From Paeniglutamicibacter terrestris (lineage in GTDB: Bacteria; Actinomycetota; Actinomycetes; Actinomycetales; Micrococcaceae): a DNA stretch of 64,000 nt. The translations under genes were made by a program, and so were the position numbers. The first letter of the stretch is position 1. The number at the start of each line of letters is the position of its first letter. Where the stretch lies: contig NZ_JAAWVT010000014.1 in NCBI RefSeq assembly GCF_012271785.1, positions 21,284-85,283 of the forward strand, read 5' to 3'. Positions 34,858-45,012 of this stretch are shown here, piece after piece. Under the pieces are notes generated by a model, which saw nothing but the letters and a program-made list of their open reading frames with translations, was not told where the DNA came from and did no database searches.

Positions 34858-35952
34858 TTAGGCCAAGCGCTCAAGCCAACCGTGGCGGTCTTCTACCGTT
34901 CCGGTTTGAATCCCAAGCAATTCATCACGCAGAGCCATGGTGACCGCGCCTGCGGCAGCATCCGGATTGCCGATGTGCTCCTCGCCGTTCTTCAACACAC
35001 CAATTGGTGTGATGACCGCTGCCGTGCCACAAGCGAAGACCTCAGCAATGTCTCCATTCGCGATGCCGTCACGCCATTCACCCAGGGTGATGGTGCGCTC
35101 TTCAACTTCGAGCCCACGATCTTGTGCCAGCTGAATAATTGAAGAACGAGTAATTCCTTCAAGGATGGTGCCGGTCAGCCGCGGCGTGACAAGCTTTCCG
35201 CTCTTCATCACGAAGAAGACGTTCATGCCTCCGAGTTCCTCAACGGCCTCATTGTTGAATGGGTCAAGGAAGAGCACTTGCTTGCAACCGTTTTGTTCGG
35301 CTTCAAGTTGGGCAATTAAGGATGCAGCATAGTTTCCGCCACACTTCGCCGAACCGGTGCCGCCACGGCCGGCACGAGCGTAATTATGGGAAACCCAGAT
35401 ACCTACTGGCTTCAGCTCACCGCCAAAGTAGTTTCCTGCGGGGGAAGCGATGACTCGGTAGGAGACGTTTCGAGCTGCGCGAACACCCAGGAATGCTTCG
35501 GTGGCAATCATGAAGGGGCGGAGGTAGAGAGCCTCCCCTTCGCCGTTGGGAACCCACTGAACGTCTGCGCGCACCAAGTTCCGCAACGAATCGACAAAGA
35601 CGTCCTCATCAAGCTGCGGGAGAGCTAGTCGCTCGGCCGAACGGTTCAACCGGGCCGCATTGGCATGGGGGCGGAACGTCCAGACGCTGCCATCAGCATG
35701 TCGGTATGCCTTCAGGCCTTCAAAGATTTCTTGGCCGTAATGCAGAACCGAGGCGGCTGGGTCCATGGCAATCGGACCGTATGGCTCGATGCGGGCGTTG
35801 CTCCAGGTACCCGTGGAGTCTTCAGCTGTCGCGGCCCAATCAATGACGGCCGTGTGGTCGGTGAAGAAATCCCCGAAACCCGGGTTGGCTAGTATCTCCG
35901 CGCGCTCCTGATCACTTTTTCGGTGTGTTGAGAGATCTTCAATGAATTCCAT
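34858..35952 (-). CDS. ilvE: branched-chain-amino-acid aminotransferase
   Basis: Fold-type IV PLP enzyme making leucine, isoleucine and valine from their keto acids. 364 residues, the length of the actinobacterial type. HYGQEIFEGLKAYRHADGS, FRPHANAARLNRSAERL, YLRPFMIATE, the PLP-lysine stretch GGTGSAKCGGNYAASL and GGMNVFFVMKSG all fit. It sits 100 bases after leuB on the same strand, so both serve branched-chain synthesis along with leuCD at 20-22 kb. Confidence 0.95.
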   Translation of the reverse strand: MEFIEDLSTHRKSDQERAEILANPGFGDFFTDHTAVIDWAATAEDSTGTWSNARIEPYGPIAMDPAASVLHYGQEIFEGLKAYRHADGSVWTFRPHANAARLNRSAERLALPQLDEDVFVDSLRNLVRADVQWVPNGEGEALYLRPFMIATEAFLGVRAARNVSYRVIASPAGNYFGGELKPVGIWVSHNYARAGRGGTGSAKCGGNYAASLIAQLEAEQNGCKQVLFLDPFNNEAVEELGGMNVFFVMKSGKLVTPRLTGTILEGITRSSIIQLAQDRGLEVEERTITLGEWRDGIANGDIAEVFACGTAAVITPIGVLKNGEEHIGNPDAAAGAVTMALRDELLGIQTGTVEDRHGWLERLA

Positions 35953-36052
35953 GATGCCGTCAGGCTTCCTCTTCGACTGGGTATCAGCGCTGGCAAGCCC
36001 TAATGGACTTGCCAGCCTAAGATTTGGTTCCTAAATGAACCTATGTTCCACC

Positions 36053-37111
36053 CTAAGCCAGTGCGGCGATGATTGCATCGCCGATCTCGCTCGTGGTGCG
36101 CGGGTCGGTCATTTCATCACGTGATGCAACATCGCCTTCGACGGCTGCCTCAACACGACGGGCCAGCTCTGGCAGGCCCACATGGTCGAGCAAGAGAGCC
36201 GTCGAGAGGATTGCAGCCGTCGGATCAGCCTTCTGCTGACCGGCAATATCCGGAGCAGATCCGTGTACCGGTTCAAACATGGATGGTGCGGTGCGATCCA
36301 TATTGATGTTTCCCGAAGCCGCCAAGCCAATACCACCGGTGATGGCGCCAGCTTGGTCCGTCAAAATGTCACCGAAGAGATTGTCGGTGACAATAACATC
36401 GAAGCGCGAGGGGTTCGTGGTCATGAAGATGGTTGCCGCATCCACGTGCAAGTAATCGTGAGTGACCTCGGGGAATTCTGGGGCGATGGCTTCCACCGCA
36501 CGTCGCCACAGGTGTCCGGCGAAAACAAGGACATTGTGCTTGTGGACCAACGTCAGGTGCTTGCGTGGGCGATCATTAGCGCGGCGGAACGCATCGCGCA
36601 CGACGCGCTCAACACCGTGTGCCGTGTTAATGGAAACTTCAGTGGCGATTTCATGAGGGGTCCCGGCACGAAGGACACCGCCGTTACCCACGTAAGGACC
36701 TTCGGTTCCTTCTCGTACCACGATGAAGTCAATCTCACCGGGATTGGCCAGCGGGCTCGGAACTCCTGGGTAAAGCTTGGAGGGACGCAGGTTCACGAAG
36801 TGGTCAAGACTGAAGCGCAGCTTGAGAAGCATCTCTCGCTCGATCAATCCCGAGGGGATCCGAGTGTCACCCGGTGCGGCACCCACAGCGCCAAAGAGGA
36901 TAGCGTCATGGGAACGCAAGGCGGTGAGTGTCTCTTCGGGGAGCGTCTCACCGGTCTCAAGCCAGTGTTCGGCACCAAGTTTGTAGTTGGTCAGCTTCAG
37001 GTTTACACCGGTGTTTACCGTGACCACCTGCAGGACCTTAACTGCTTCGGCAATTACTTCAGGACCAATGCCATCACCTGGAATGACGGCAATATTCAAG
37101 GATTCGCTCAT
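36053..37111 (-). CDS. leuB: 3-isopropylmalate dehydrogenase
   Basis: NAD-dependent oxidative decarboxylase of leucine synthesis. 352 residues with [78 protein letters not shown] and [17 protein letters not shown], the standard isocitrate/isopropylmalate dehydrogenase blocks. ATG at 37111, divergent from the sensor kinase gene. Confidence 0.96.
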   Translation of the reverse strand: MSESLNIAVIPGDGIGPEVIAEAVKVLQVVTVNTGVNLKLTNYKLGAEHWLETGETLPEETLTALRSHDAILFGAVGAAPGDTRIPSGLIEREMLLKLRFSLDHFVNLRPSKLYPGVPSPLANPGEIDFIVVREGTEGPYVGNGGVLRAGTPHEIATEVSINTAHGVERVVRDAFRRANDRPRKHLTLVHKHNVLVFAGHLWRRAVEAIAPEFPEVTHDYLHVDAATIFMTTNPSRFDVIVTDNLFGDILTDQAGAITGGIGLAASGNINMDRTAPSMFEPVHGSAPDIAGQQKADPTAAILSTALLLDHVGLPELARRVEAAVEGDVASRDEMTDPRTTSEIGDAIIAALA

Positions 37112-37280
37112 GACACATGAGTTTATCGACTCGTATCACTATGTGAGCAACCCGTCTCACAATATGGTCATCGGTGGTGACGTTCCCTCTAAATCTCATG
37201 CCTTGGCATGAGGAACCGCGTGACAATTCACCGTAGGCTTGTTGCGAGAGACGCCTCCAAGATTTTTACCCAGGAAACGA

Positions 37281-38468
37281 ATGACGCCGCACCGCACAAT
37301 AGACAAATGGATTCGAGAGCATCCAGCCAAGATGGACCTCATCTTCGGGCTTTTTATTTTTCTCGTCTTTGGCGTGATATCGGGAGTCGCTTTCTCTGCC
37401 AATGGATACGGTTATTTCGCCGCTGTCCTGGCCCTTGCCCAAACCTTTCCGCTCATTTGGCGTCGAAAACATCTAGGTTTCGTCGCAACAGTGATTGTGC
37501 TTGCTCATCTACTCCAAGTTCTCACTATGGATCAGATGATGCCCTCGCAGGTCGCCGTTCCGATCACCGTGTATACGCTGGCCGCCTACGGCAAACGATG
37601 GCAGTCAATGGTGGGTCTATCGGCAGGATTTGTGGGAGCGCTTTTAGGCAGCTTCCGCTACTCATATTTAGCTGGTTCACAATCGCTGTATGAGACCGTT
37701 GCCTCTTTTGTTGGCCTAGGATTGGTAGTTCTCGTCGCTTGGACGTTCGGGGATCTGGTCCGCACCCGCCGCTTGACGATGCAGACACTGGAAGATCGGG
37801 CCCGTCGATTAGAAATTGAGCGGGAACAAGAACGTTTGCTCGCTGCTGCCGATGAACGCAGCCACATAGCTAGAGAAATGCATGACATAGTGGCCCATTC
37901 CCTATCGGTGATCATTACACAGTCCGACGGAGCTCGCTATGCCAGTGAACAAGATCCTCACATCGCGCGAGAAACTCTTGCCACCATTTCGCAAACAGGC
38001 CGTGAATCCTTGCGAGAGATGCGTCGGTTGCTCGGTGTCTTGCGAAGTGATGACGAAGCATCCACCCACCCCCTGCCGACGCTCACTGACATTCCCGACC
38101 TCTTGGAAGCCACCCGAAAAATCGGCCTCCAAATCATATTTGAACAGGATGGAAGCGCCCGACGGCAACTTCCCGCCGGTGCAGAACTCACCGCATACCG
38201 AGCAATGCAGGAGGCACTCACAAACGTTCTCAAGCATGCCGGCCCAGAAACCACCGTGAGAGTGACCCTTCATTGGGATAACCGGGGATTCAACCTGCAG
38301 GTCTCTGACAATGGACGGGGCGCCGGGGCGCTAACGTCGGCTGATGCCGGCCAAGGACTAAGAGGCATGATCGAACGCGTTGCACTTTATGAAGGCCGCG
38401 TTGATGCAGGACCACAGGCCGGCGGCGGCTTTCGCGTAAACGTATTTATCCCCTACACCGAGGAATAA
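37281..38468 (+). CDS. sensor histidine kinase, NarL/DesK (HisKA_3) type
   Basis: 395 residues. About five membrane helices occupy residues 18 to 160 (LIFGLFIFLVFGVISGVAF, YFAAVLALAQTFPLIW, GFVATVIVLAHLLQVL, VAVPITVYTLAAYG, VASFVGLGLVVLVAWTFG) with no sizeable outside domain. Then a coiled linker and the HisKA_3 box ERSHIAREMHDIVAHSLSVI, whose histidine in MHDIVAH is the phospho-acceptor. The ATPase domain ends in VSDNGRGAG. Such compact kinases sense membrane or envelope state in many Gram-positives; the signal here is unknown. ATG at 37281 has AGGA five bases upstream. Paired with the response regulator five bases downstream. Confidence 0.9.
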   Translation: MTPHRTIDKWIREHPAKMDLIFGLFIFLVFGVISGVAFSANGYGYFAAVLALAQTFPLIWRRKHLGFVATVIVLAHLLQVLTMDQMMPSQVAVPITVYTLAAYGKRWQSMVGLSAGFVGALLGSFRYSYLAGSQSLYETVASFVGLGLVVLVAWTFGDLVRTRRLTMQTLEDRARRLEIEREQERLLAAADERSHIAREMHDIVAHSLSVIITQSDGARYASEQDPHIARETLATISQTGRESLREMRRLLGVLRSDDEASTHPLPTLTDIPDLLEATRKIGLQIIFEQDGSARRQLPAGAELTAYRAMQEALTNVLKHAGPETTVRVTLHWDNRGFNLQVSDNGRGAGALTSADAGQGLRGMIERVALYEGRVDAGPQAGGGFRVNVFIPYTEE

Positions 38469-38473
38469 GAGAC

Positions 38474-39163
38474 TTGCCTAAAGATAATCCCATCCGGGTT
38501 GCACTCGTCGATGATCAGCTTTTAGTTAGAAGTGGATTCAGGATGCTCATCAATTCACAAGCCGACTTAGAGGTCGTTGCCGAGGCCTCAAATGGTCGAG
38601 AAGCTATCTCGTCCTTGGCCCTTGCCTCCTCGGATGTCATTCTCATGGATGTCCGAATGCCCGAAATGAATGGGATCGAAACTACCGAACATTTACTGGC
38701 AGGGAAAACGAAAGACGTTCCTGGACCAAAAATCATCGTCCTCACCACATTCGATCTTGATGAGTACGCACTATCGGCAATTAGGGCTGGTGCTAGTGGC
38801 TTTCTTCTTAAAGACACTCCCCCGGAAGAACTCTTGGACTCGATCCGGACAGTGCACCGTGGTGATGCCGTCATAGCCCCTTCAACCACTCGCAGGCTCC
38901 TGGACCACGTCGCGCCCATGCTACGCAGTACGACGCTCCCAGACAGTGCTCACGTAAAAGCGGTAGAATCCTTGACCCGACGAGAACATGAAGTGTTTTC
39001 ACTCATCGCCAACGGCAGATCAAATCCCGAAATCGCAACCGCGCTCTTTCTATCCGAAGCCACCGTCAAAACTCATGTTGGTCATATTTTGGCCAAACTC
39101 AGCGCGCGCGATCGTGTTCAGGCGGTTGTCATTGCCTATGAAACCGGAATCGTCACCCCGTAA
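38474..39163 (+). CDS. LuxR-family response regulator
   Basis: 229 residues. The receiver domain has the acidic pair in ALVDDQLLVRSGF, the phospho-acceptor aspartate in VILMDVRMPEMNG and the conserved lysine in GFLLKDTPPEELL. The C-terminal LuxR helix-turn-helix is LTRREHEVFSLIANG with SNPEIATALFLSEATVKTHV. The start is TTG at 38474, five bases after the kinase stop. Target genes are unknown; no matching operator was identified by eye. Confidence 0.92.
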   Translation: MPKDNPIRVALVDDQLLVRSGFRMLINSQADLEVVAEASNGREAISSLALASSDVILMDVRMPEMNGIETTEHLLAGKTKDVPGPKIIVLTTFDLDEYALSAIRAGASGFLLKDTPPEELLDSIRTVHRGDAVIAPSTTRRLLDHVAPMLRSTTLPDSAHVKAVESLTRREHEVFSLIANGRSNPEIATALFLSEATVKTHVGHILAKLSARDRVQAVVIAYETGIVTP

Positions 39164-39241
39164 AACCCTCCTTAGGTACACATTGGACGCTCAGTCAGTA
39201 TGGTTGCTCGTCTATCACTTCATAGGTGGGGAGCAAAGCGA

Positions 39242-39282
39242 AAGGCCTTGGTCCCAAACAGTACGTTTGGGACCAAGGCCTT
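39242..39282 (-). terminator. terminator between the response regulator and wecB
   Basis: Perfect 18-base-pair stem, AAGGCCTTGGTCCCAAAC with GTTTGGGACCAAGGCCTT and a five-base loop. It lies between convergent genes and can serve both; the minus strand has the better T content (TTTCGCTTT). Confidence 0.85.
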
Positions 39283-39299
39283 GAACTATCGAGCCGTGC

Positions 39300-40484
39300 T
39301 TAGAGGCTTGTAGCCTTTACCAGACTGTCCTCGGACGCTAAGTTCGAATCGAAGTCATCCAATCGAGTACCAACGCCAAGCAACTCGGCAATAGCCGCAA
39401 CCGTACGAACGGCAGCTTTACCATCCCCGTAGGGGTTGGTGGCCAAGGCCATTTTTTCGTATTCCTGAACGTCGTTGAGCAACAGTTCGACAGACTCAAA
39501 GATCGTCTCTTCGTCGGTGCCGATGAGCTTCACGGTACCCGCAACAACGGCTTCGGGGCGTTCTGTGTTTTCGCGCATGACGAGCACCGGCTTCCCCAAG
39601 CTCGGAGCTTCTTCCTGGACTCCGCCTGAGTCGGTCAAGACGATGTTCGCGGCAGCAATCAAACGAGTGAATTCACCGTAGGCCAAAGGCTCGGTCAAGG
39701 TGATGTTTGAGATGCCATCGATTTCCGGCAGCAACGCTTCGCGCACTGCCGGGTTACGGTGCAGCGGCAAAATGAATTCAACGTCGGTTTCGATGGCTGC
39801 CAGACGCGCCAGTGCTCGACCAATACCGCGCATGGGCTCGCCCTGGTTTTCGCGCCTGTGGGTGGTCACCAAAACGATCTTGCGGCCTGAAGCAACCAAC
39901 GCTTCAAGCTGAGGATCACCGAACGGAACATTCTTTTCAACGACTGCGAACAACGCGTCGATAACCGTGTTACCGGTGACCGAGATCGTCTTCGGATCGA
40001 TCGTCTCATTGATCAGGTTCAGCTGGCTCAGGCTTGTCGGCGCGAGGTGCAGACTTGCGATCTGAGAAGTCATCTTGCGGTTCGCCTCTTCAGGGAACGG
40101 CGAGAAGATGTCATAGCTACGCAGTCCGGCTTCAGCGTGGATCACTGGGATTCCCCGGTAGAAGGCCGCGATGGCACCAGCTGTGGACGTCGTGGTGTCT
40201 CCCTGGACAACCACGGCATCCGGCTTTTCCTTCTCGAAGATCTCGTCAAGACCATTGATCGTCTTGGTGAGCAACGAGTTCAACGTCTGTCGCGGCTGAA
40301 TGACATCCAAATCATAGTCAGGAGTGATGTCAAAGAGCTCATTCACCTGATCAAGCATTTCCCGATGCTGACCGGTGACGGTCACTACGCAATCAAAGAG
40401 CTCGGAATCCTTCAGAGCCTTAACAATCGGCGCCACCTTGATGGCTTCTGGCCGAGTGCCGTAAATCGGCATAATTTTCTTCAC
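39300..40484 (-). CDS. wecB: UDP-N-acetylglucosamine 2-epimerase (non-hydrolysing)
   Basis: Converts UDP-GlcNAc to UDP-ManNAc in the cytoplasm. 394 residues with IYGTRPEAIKVAPIVKAL at the N-terminus, VVQGDTTTSTAGAIAAFY, VIHAEAGLRSYDIFSPFPEE, VTTHRRENQGEPMRGIG, LTDSGGVQEEAPSLGKPVLV and MRENTERPEAV, all diagnostic. It follows wecC directly, so the pair produces UDP-ManNAcA. First of the surface-polysaccharide genes when read from the left; transcribed last. Confidence 0.95.
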   Translation of the reverse strand: MKKIMPIYGTRPEAIKVAPIVKALKDSELFDCVVTVTGQHREMLDQVNELFDITPDYDLDVIQPRQTLNSLLTKTINGLDEIFEKEKPDAVVVQGDTTTSTAGAIAAFYRGIPVIHAEAGLRSYDIFSPFPEEANRKMTSQIASLHLAPTSLSQLNLINETIDPKTISVTGNTVIDALFAVVEKNVPFGDPQLEALVASGRKIVLVTTHRRENQGEPMRGIGRALARLAAIETDVEFILPLHRNPAVREALLPEIDGISNITLTEPLAYGEFTRLIAAANIVLTDSGGVQEEAPSLGKPVLVMRENTERPEAVVAGTVKLIGTDEETIFESVELLLNDVQEYEKMALATNPYGDGKAAVRTVAAIAELLGVGTRLDDFDSNLASEDSLVKATSL

Positions 40485-40538
40485 GATTACCTATCCGTTG
40501 GGGCGAGTGATGATGTGGATGGAAGTAACTCCATCAGA

Positions 40539-41771
40539 CTAGCGCCAAAGACCGCGAGTATCGATAACATCCTTGCCGGCCAATGCGGTTGCCGGTACTG
40601 CCTTGAACTGATCGTGATCGACCAATACCACCACGGTGGAGGCGCTATCCAGGCCTTCTTCGGTGGTAACGAGGCGCACATTGTTGATGCCAGTCAGTGA
40701 CTTAGGCATCTCTTCAATGTGCGGCTCGACCAACAAGAATTCAACGTCAGCTGCCTTTTCGGCCAGCGAACGGGCAATCGCGATCGACGGCGATTCACGA
40801 AGATCGTCGATGTTGGCCTTGAAAGCCAAGCCCAAAACGGCAACTTTGCCATTGAAGCCCGGAGTTTGGGTCGACTCAATAACCTTGTCAACGACCCAGA
40901 AAGGCTTCGCATCATTGGTTTCGCGTGCCTGACGAATCAGCTTGGATTCTTCCGGGGCAGCAGAAACGATGAACCAAGGATCTACGGCGATGCAATGTCC
41001 GCCAACGCCTGGTCCAGGCTGCAGAATGTTGACGCGTGGGTGGTGATTGGCCAGCTCGATGAGTTCCCAGACGTCGATACCGATCTTGTCTGAGATCACC
41101 GACAGTTCGTTGGCAAAGGCGATATTGACGTCGCGGAAGGAATTCTCGACGAGCTTGGCCATTTCGGCAGTCGTCGCATCCGTGACAAGAATTTCGGCTT
41201 CGCAGAAGACGCTATAAAGATCCTTAGCCATCTGAGCTGCAACTGGGGTGATGCCACCGACGATGCGATCATTGGTGACGAGCTCTTCCATGACACGGCC
41301 GGGCAGGACTCGCTCGGGGCAGTGAGCAATGTGCAGTGTCGAGGCATCCAAATCTGGACGAGCAGCAAGCAAGCGATCGGCCATGTGCTGAGTGGCACCT
41401 GGAGGTGAAGTCGATTCCAAGATGACGAGCTCGTTGCCGCGAAGCTTCGGGGCGATCTTGTCGGCGGCAGCCTCAATGTAGGAGAGATCTGCAGTGTGGT
41501 CGGCGTTGAACGGAGTCGGAACAGCCACGATGTATGCGTCGGCTTCCGGCGTCTCGAAGCTGGCGGTCAAAGTACCGTTGGCCACGGCAGCGGCGACAAA
41601 GTCACCCAAGGCCGGCTCAACAAACGGAACCTCTCCACGGTTAACAGCTTCTACGGTGCGTGGCGTTACGTCGACGCCCTTGACGATGATGCCTTTGGAG
41701 GCAAGGATCGCTGCAGTCGGCAGACCGATGTAGCCAAGTCCAACTACGGCAACTTCTTTGATACTCGTCAC
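40539..41771 (-). CDS. wecC: UDP-N-acetyl-D-mannosamine dehydrogenase (nucleotide-sugar dehydrogenase)
   Basis: Oxidises UDP-ManNAc at C6 to UDP-ManNAcA with two NAD molecules. 410 residues from GTG at 41771 (GGGGAA upstream). The Rossmann loop is VVGLGYIGLPTAAILASKG. Substrate and catalytic blocks are ESTSPPGATQHMADRL, ENSFRDVNIAFANELSVISD (lysine/asparagine site) and GPGVGGHCIAVDPWF with the catalytic cysteine, then LGLAFKANIDDLRESPS. Pairing with wecB makes ManNAc dehydrogenase far more likely than UDP-glucose dehydrogenase. Confidence 0.92.
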   Translation of the reverse strand: MTSIKEVAVVGLGYIGLPTAAILASKGIIVKGVDVTPRTVEAVNRGEVPFVEPALGDFVAAAVANGTLTASFETPEADAYIVAVPTPFNADHTADLSYIEAAADKIAPKLRGNELVILESTSPPGATQHMADRLLAARPDLDASTLHIAHCPERVLPGRVMEELVTNDRIVGGITPVAAQMAKDLYSVFCEAEILVTDATTAEMAKLVENSFRDVNIAFANELSVISDKIGIDVWELIELANHHPRVNILQPGPGVGGHCIAVDPWFIVSAAPEESKLIRQARETNDAKPFWVVDKVIESTQTPGFNGKVAVLGLAFKANIDDLRESPSIAIARSLAEKAADVEFLLVEPHIEEMPKSLTGINNVRLVTTEEGLDSASTVVVLVDHDQFKAVPATALAGKDVIDTRGLWR

Positions 41772-41891
41772 TATGACGTTTCCCCTTGGTTCGAATGGAC
41801 GCACCGCAGCGGGGCGTATTTACCCAGCTGTGGCACTGAAGTTCAGGAGGCTACGATTCGTAACCTCGTTCAGAATACTGCATTTGTCCAT

Positions 41892-43682
41892 TCATTGCAG
41901 TTTGTGGATGATTTTTGCATACGTTGCCGAGAGCATATTTGCGTTTGCAGACCATGTCCGTTCAGCAAGCATTTTCTGCCGACCCGCGGCACCCATCATC
42001 GCTCTCGTTGATGGGTCTCCCAGCAAACTCTCAATGGCTTCTGCTAAAGAATGGAACTCATCCGGTTGCACCAATAGCCCCGTCTCCCCCTGCACCACCA
42101 GTTCACGCAGTGCTGGCAAATCCGCGGCAATGACCGGGACTTCGCAGGCTAACGCCTCGACAGGCTTCAGTGGGGTCACCGCTTGCGTGACAGAAAGGTC
42201 CCTCCGAGGAACAACAAATATGTCCAATGCGCAGTGGTACGTGCGTGCATCGTCCCGAGGTACCCGACCGGGGAAGATGCAATACTCAGAAATGCCGAGA
42301 CTCTTGCTTAATTCCTTGAGATTGTTAGCTTCAACACCACTACCGACTATTAAGACACGAAGACGAGGATTGTTAGGGATAAGCTCCGCCGCGGCCATGA
42401 TCAAAAGATCAAGACCTTCATATGCAACCAAGCTACTGACCGTTCCCACATATTGGTGCTCCGTGGCAAGACCCAACATTTCCCGGGCTTTGACCCGTTC
42501 AATCGGTGCTTCAAGAAATGCGTCACCAATCGCATTTGGTGCAATCGAGATCTTGGAGCTGTCAACACCCTGTCGTACTAATTCGGCCTTCATCGTCTGA
42601 CCTAACGTCAGCACGTGGGTCGCTCGCGATGCCACAAAAGCTTCACGTTCCTTGAACAACACGTAGCGCTGCGAGGTCTTCGCGCCTTCGGGACGAGTTG
42701 AGGCCCAAGTATCAGCCAACTGCCCTCGCACCTCATATACCCATGGCAAGCCGTGGGCTTCGGCAACGCTCATAACAGCGAGAGCATTGGAAAAGTCGGT
42801 GGTGGTGTGCAGTACGCTGGGGCGCATCCGAAACACAGCTTCTTCCAAGGCATCTGCCTGCTGTTGGATTTTTGATCGCATGTCCGACCGGTATTTGGCA
42901 GGCAGTATCCGTCGATACGGAATGCCGTCGACGATGTCTTGCTCTTTCGCCCGAATTTTTCCGACGGATAATGGGTATCCAGCGCGTGTAAGAACTTCGA
43001 TCTTCCATCCGGCATCTCGGAGGGAGGTCATGATCGAATGTGACCGCTGAGCATAGCCGCTGCCCGTGTGTGGCAGTGAGTTCGTCAAGAAGTGAAGAGC
43101 GCTCTGGCCGCCTAATACTTGGCGCTTAGCTTCCTTTGGTCGTGCGGTTGTCGGCAGCTCACCCTGAAAGACAAGAAGTTCGCTTTGGTAATGACGAAGC
43201 TGCTTGCTGGGCCCACGCCCGAGATCCGACAGAATATCGATGGCTCTCTGCATATCCCCTAAGTACCAGGCGTGCCGGGCGCGCGCCCGGGACAACGCGA
43301 CACTCGACGAAGCTCCGCCTCGTAGGACATGCGAAGCGCTCTGCGCGTCGCCGATCGCGATCGCCATATCGCAGAGACGGGCTACGGTTCGATCCGTTAA
43401 CTTCTGAGGATCCAATTGCAGAAGGTAGGTGCCGAGCTCCGTGGTCTTCCCAGAAAGTAGCAATCCTAGGGCTTTGCAAATAATCGCTCGTTTGGGAATA
43501 ACCCTCGCCAAGGCCGAAGAACCGCGCGACAGTAAATTGGAGTCAATACGTCGTGCGACTTGTAGGAAAAAGTAGCTGGGGTCATCACGGAGGTTGTCGA
43601 GGACAATCCGGGAAATGATCAAACCGTTTCTCGCCATGCGAGGCTGTGCGTTGTATTGATCAGTCGGTTCAGTGGCCATCAT
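41892..43682 (-). CDS. GT4-family glycosyltransferase with helical N-terminal extension
   Basis: 596 residues. The first 190 or so are helical and repeat-like (ARARHAWYLGDMQRAIDILSDL), resembling tetratricopeptide units, and are not part of the glycosyltransferase fold. The catalytic part starts near LHFLTNSLPHTGSGYAQRS, the glycine-rich N-lobe of GT4. It continues with EVRGQLADTWAS, VGTVSSLVAYEGLDLLIMAA and the donor-site DLSVTQAVTPLKPVEALAC, where the usual E-x7-E glutamate is at PVEAL. The start overlaps the next gene upstream by 14 bases. Sugar specificity unknown. Confidence 0.85.
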   Translation of the reverse strand: MMATEPTDQYNAQPRMARNGLIISRIVLDNLRDDPSYFFLQVARRIDSNLLSRGSSALARVIPKRAIICKALGLLLSGKTTELGTYLLQLDPQKLTDRTVARLCDMAIAIGDAQSASHVLRGGASSSVALSRARARHAWYLGDMQRAIDILSDLGRGPSKQLRHYQSELLVFQGELPTTARPKEAKRQVLGGQSALHFLTNSLPHTGSGYAQRSHSIMTSLRDAGWKIEVLTRAGYPLSVGKIRAKEQDIVDGIPYRRILPAKYRSDMRSKIQQQADALEEAVFRMRPSVLHTTTDFSNALAVMSVAEAHGLPWVYEVRGQLADTWASTRPEGAKTSQRYVLFKEREAFVASRATHVLTLGQTMKAELVRQGVDSSKISIAPNAIGDAFLEAPIERVKAREMLGLATEHQYVGTVSSLVAYEGLDLLIMAAAELIPNNPRLRVLIVGSGVEANNLKELSKSLGISEYCIFPGRVPRDDARTYHCALDIFVVPRRDLSVTQAVTPLKPVEALACEVPVIAADLPALRELVVQGETGLLVQPDEFHSLAEAIESLLGDPSTRAMMGAAGRQKMLAERTWSANANMLSATYAKIIHKLQ

Positions 43683-44889
43683 TATTTGTACCCCGTGCAG
43701 CGATGCCGCGTATCAATTCCACGTATTTTTGGCCCAGCTTTTCCAATGAGGCCTTTTCGAAGACCCAATCACGACCAGTCGAACCGACGTTTAGCTTCTG
43801 TCTATTCGCGCTTAATTCGCGCCATAAATCTGCAATGTGGTTAGGATCGTGATCGACGATATCGCCGGCATCCGCATCGCTGATAATTTGTGCTGCTTCA
43901 CCCTTGACTATTCCGGTGATGTGACAGCCCAAAGATAGAAGTTCATAGATCTTGGATGGGACGGTGTGGTTAAAACTGGCCCAATCGTCTCTCAGACTCA
44001 CAACACACGTGTCGGCCCACTGGTAATGAGATCGAAGAGCTTCACCTCGCACCGGTTCTTGGAAATCAACGTCTGCCTCGATCTTCTGAGCAAATAGCCG
44101 CAAGCGCTCGTTCGCAGTTCCTGCACCCACGATGCGAACCTTGACGTGTTCGGAAACCATCGTTGACGCCAGAATTACAGATTCGAGCCCTTGACTTTCC
44201 CCCAGATTCCCGAGGTAAAGCACGTGAAGCTTTGAGTCGGTGCGTTCAGGCGCAGCGGGCAGCGGTTCAAAGTTTCTGGTGCTGATTCCATTGTGGATGG
44301 TATGAACAGCACGAACCCCATCTCGAGTAAGAATTTGCGCGAACCCATCTGTCACCGTCACGACCATGGTGGCCCGACGTTGAACAAACCGAACACCCCA
44401 CTGGGCCAGTCTTGTTAGCCACTTCCAACGCAGGATCCGCGAATCGGAAATTAGTTCGGGCCAAGCGTCCCGCATTTCTAGAAGTAGCGGTCGATTAAAC
44501 AACTTTGCCACTAAATAACCGATGAACATCGTCGGTAGAGCCGGAACTGTGGCAATAACTACGTTAGGCCGGGCCTGCAACAACGCTCGAGGAAGCATCA
44601 GCGCTCCATCAAGGGCATTTTTGAGAATCTTGCCAGTAATGCGCCGTGACTTCTTCATAGAGGCGTATCCGCGGATGTATTCACCATGCGAACCCACCTC
44701 GACCGAACCCAACAGCCGCCGTTTCGACTCGCCCTCACCGATCGGTCCACTCCGAGGTGTTACCACCTGGACATTCCATCCTGCATTACGCATAACAAAG
44801 ACGAAGGAATCCCAGCGACGCTGCGGAGGAGAAACTTCCGGTGAATAGGAATGGGTCAGCAAAAGAACGCGTATGGCCCCCACTGACAT
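43669..44889 (-). CDS. GT4-family glycosyltransferase
   Basis: 406 residues, GT-B fold. The N-lobe begins IRVLLLTHSYSPEVSPPQRRW; the middle has LEMRDAWPELISDS and the C-lobe LHVLYLGNLGESQGLESVI. The C-terminal donor site (VPSKIYELLSLGCHITGIV) matches the WcaI/PssE-like and N-acetylglucosaminyl-type GT4 enzymes that use KIYE instead of an E-x7-E pair. AGGTG lies just before the ATG at 44889. It is the upstream partner of the next GT4 gene. Confidence 0.88.
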   Translation of the reverse strand: MSVGAIRVLLLTHSYSPEVSPPQRRWDSFVFVMRNAGWNVQVVTPRSGPIGEGESKRRLLGSVEVGSHGEYIRGYASMKKSRRITGKILKNALDGALMLPRALLQARPNVVIATVPALPTMFIGYLVAKLFNRPLLLEMRDAWPELISDSRILRWKWLTRLAQWGVRFVQRRATMVVTVTDGFAQILTRDGVRAVHTIHNGISTRNFEPLPAAPERTDSKLHVLYLGNLGESQGLESVILASTMVSEHVKVRIVGAGTANERLRLFAQKIEADVDFQEPVRGEALRSHYQWADTCVVSLRDDWASFNHTVPSKIYELLSLGCHITGIVKGEAAQIISDADAGDIVDHDPNHIADLWRELSANRQKLNVGSTGRDWVFEKASLEKLGQKYVELIRGIAARGTNNDGH

Positions 44890-45012
44890 AATTCACCTAA
44901 CTCGACGAGCGACCTCGCCCTATTGATCAATCAATTGTACGCCATAGTGGATTGAGCATTTTTTAGGTGCACTTATGCCCAAAATTGGAAGTAGGCGCGT
45001 GGTTTCTAGAAG

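Noticed and set aside
36182..37120. 312-codon open frame on the plus strand across leuB
   Set aside because: Exactly antisense to leuB, whose full set of motifs is intact; the antisense protein has no family likeness.
39164..39299. Small RNA between the response regulator and wecB
   Set aside because: The long hairpin there is best explained as a terminator between convergent genes.
41758..42600. 280-codon plus-strand open frame
   Set aside because: Antisense to the GT4 gene at 41892-43682 and not similar to any protein.
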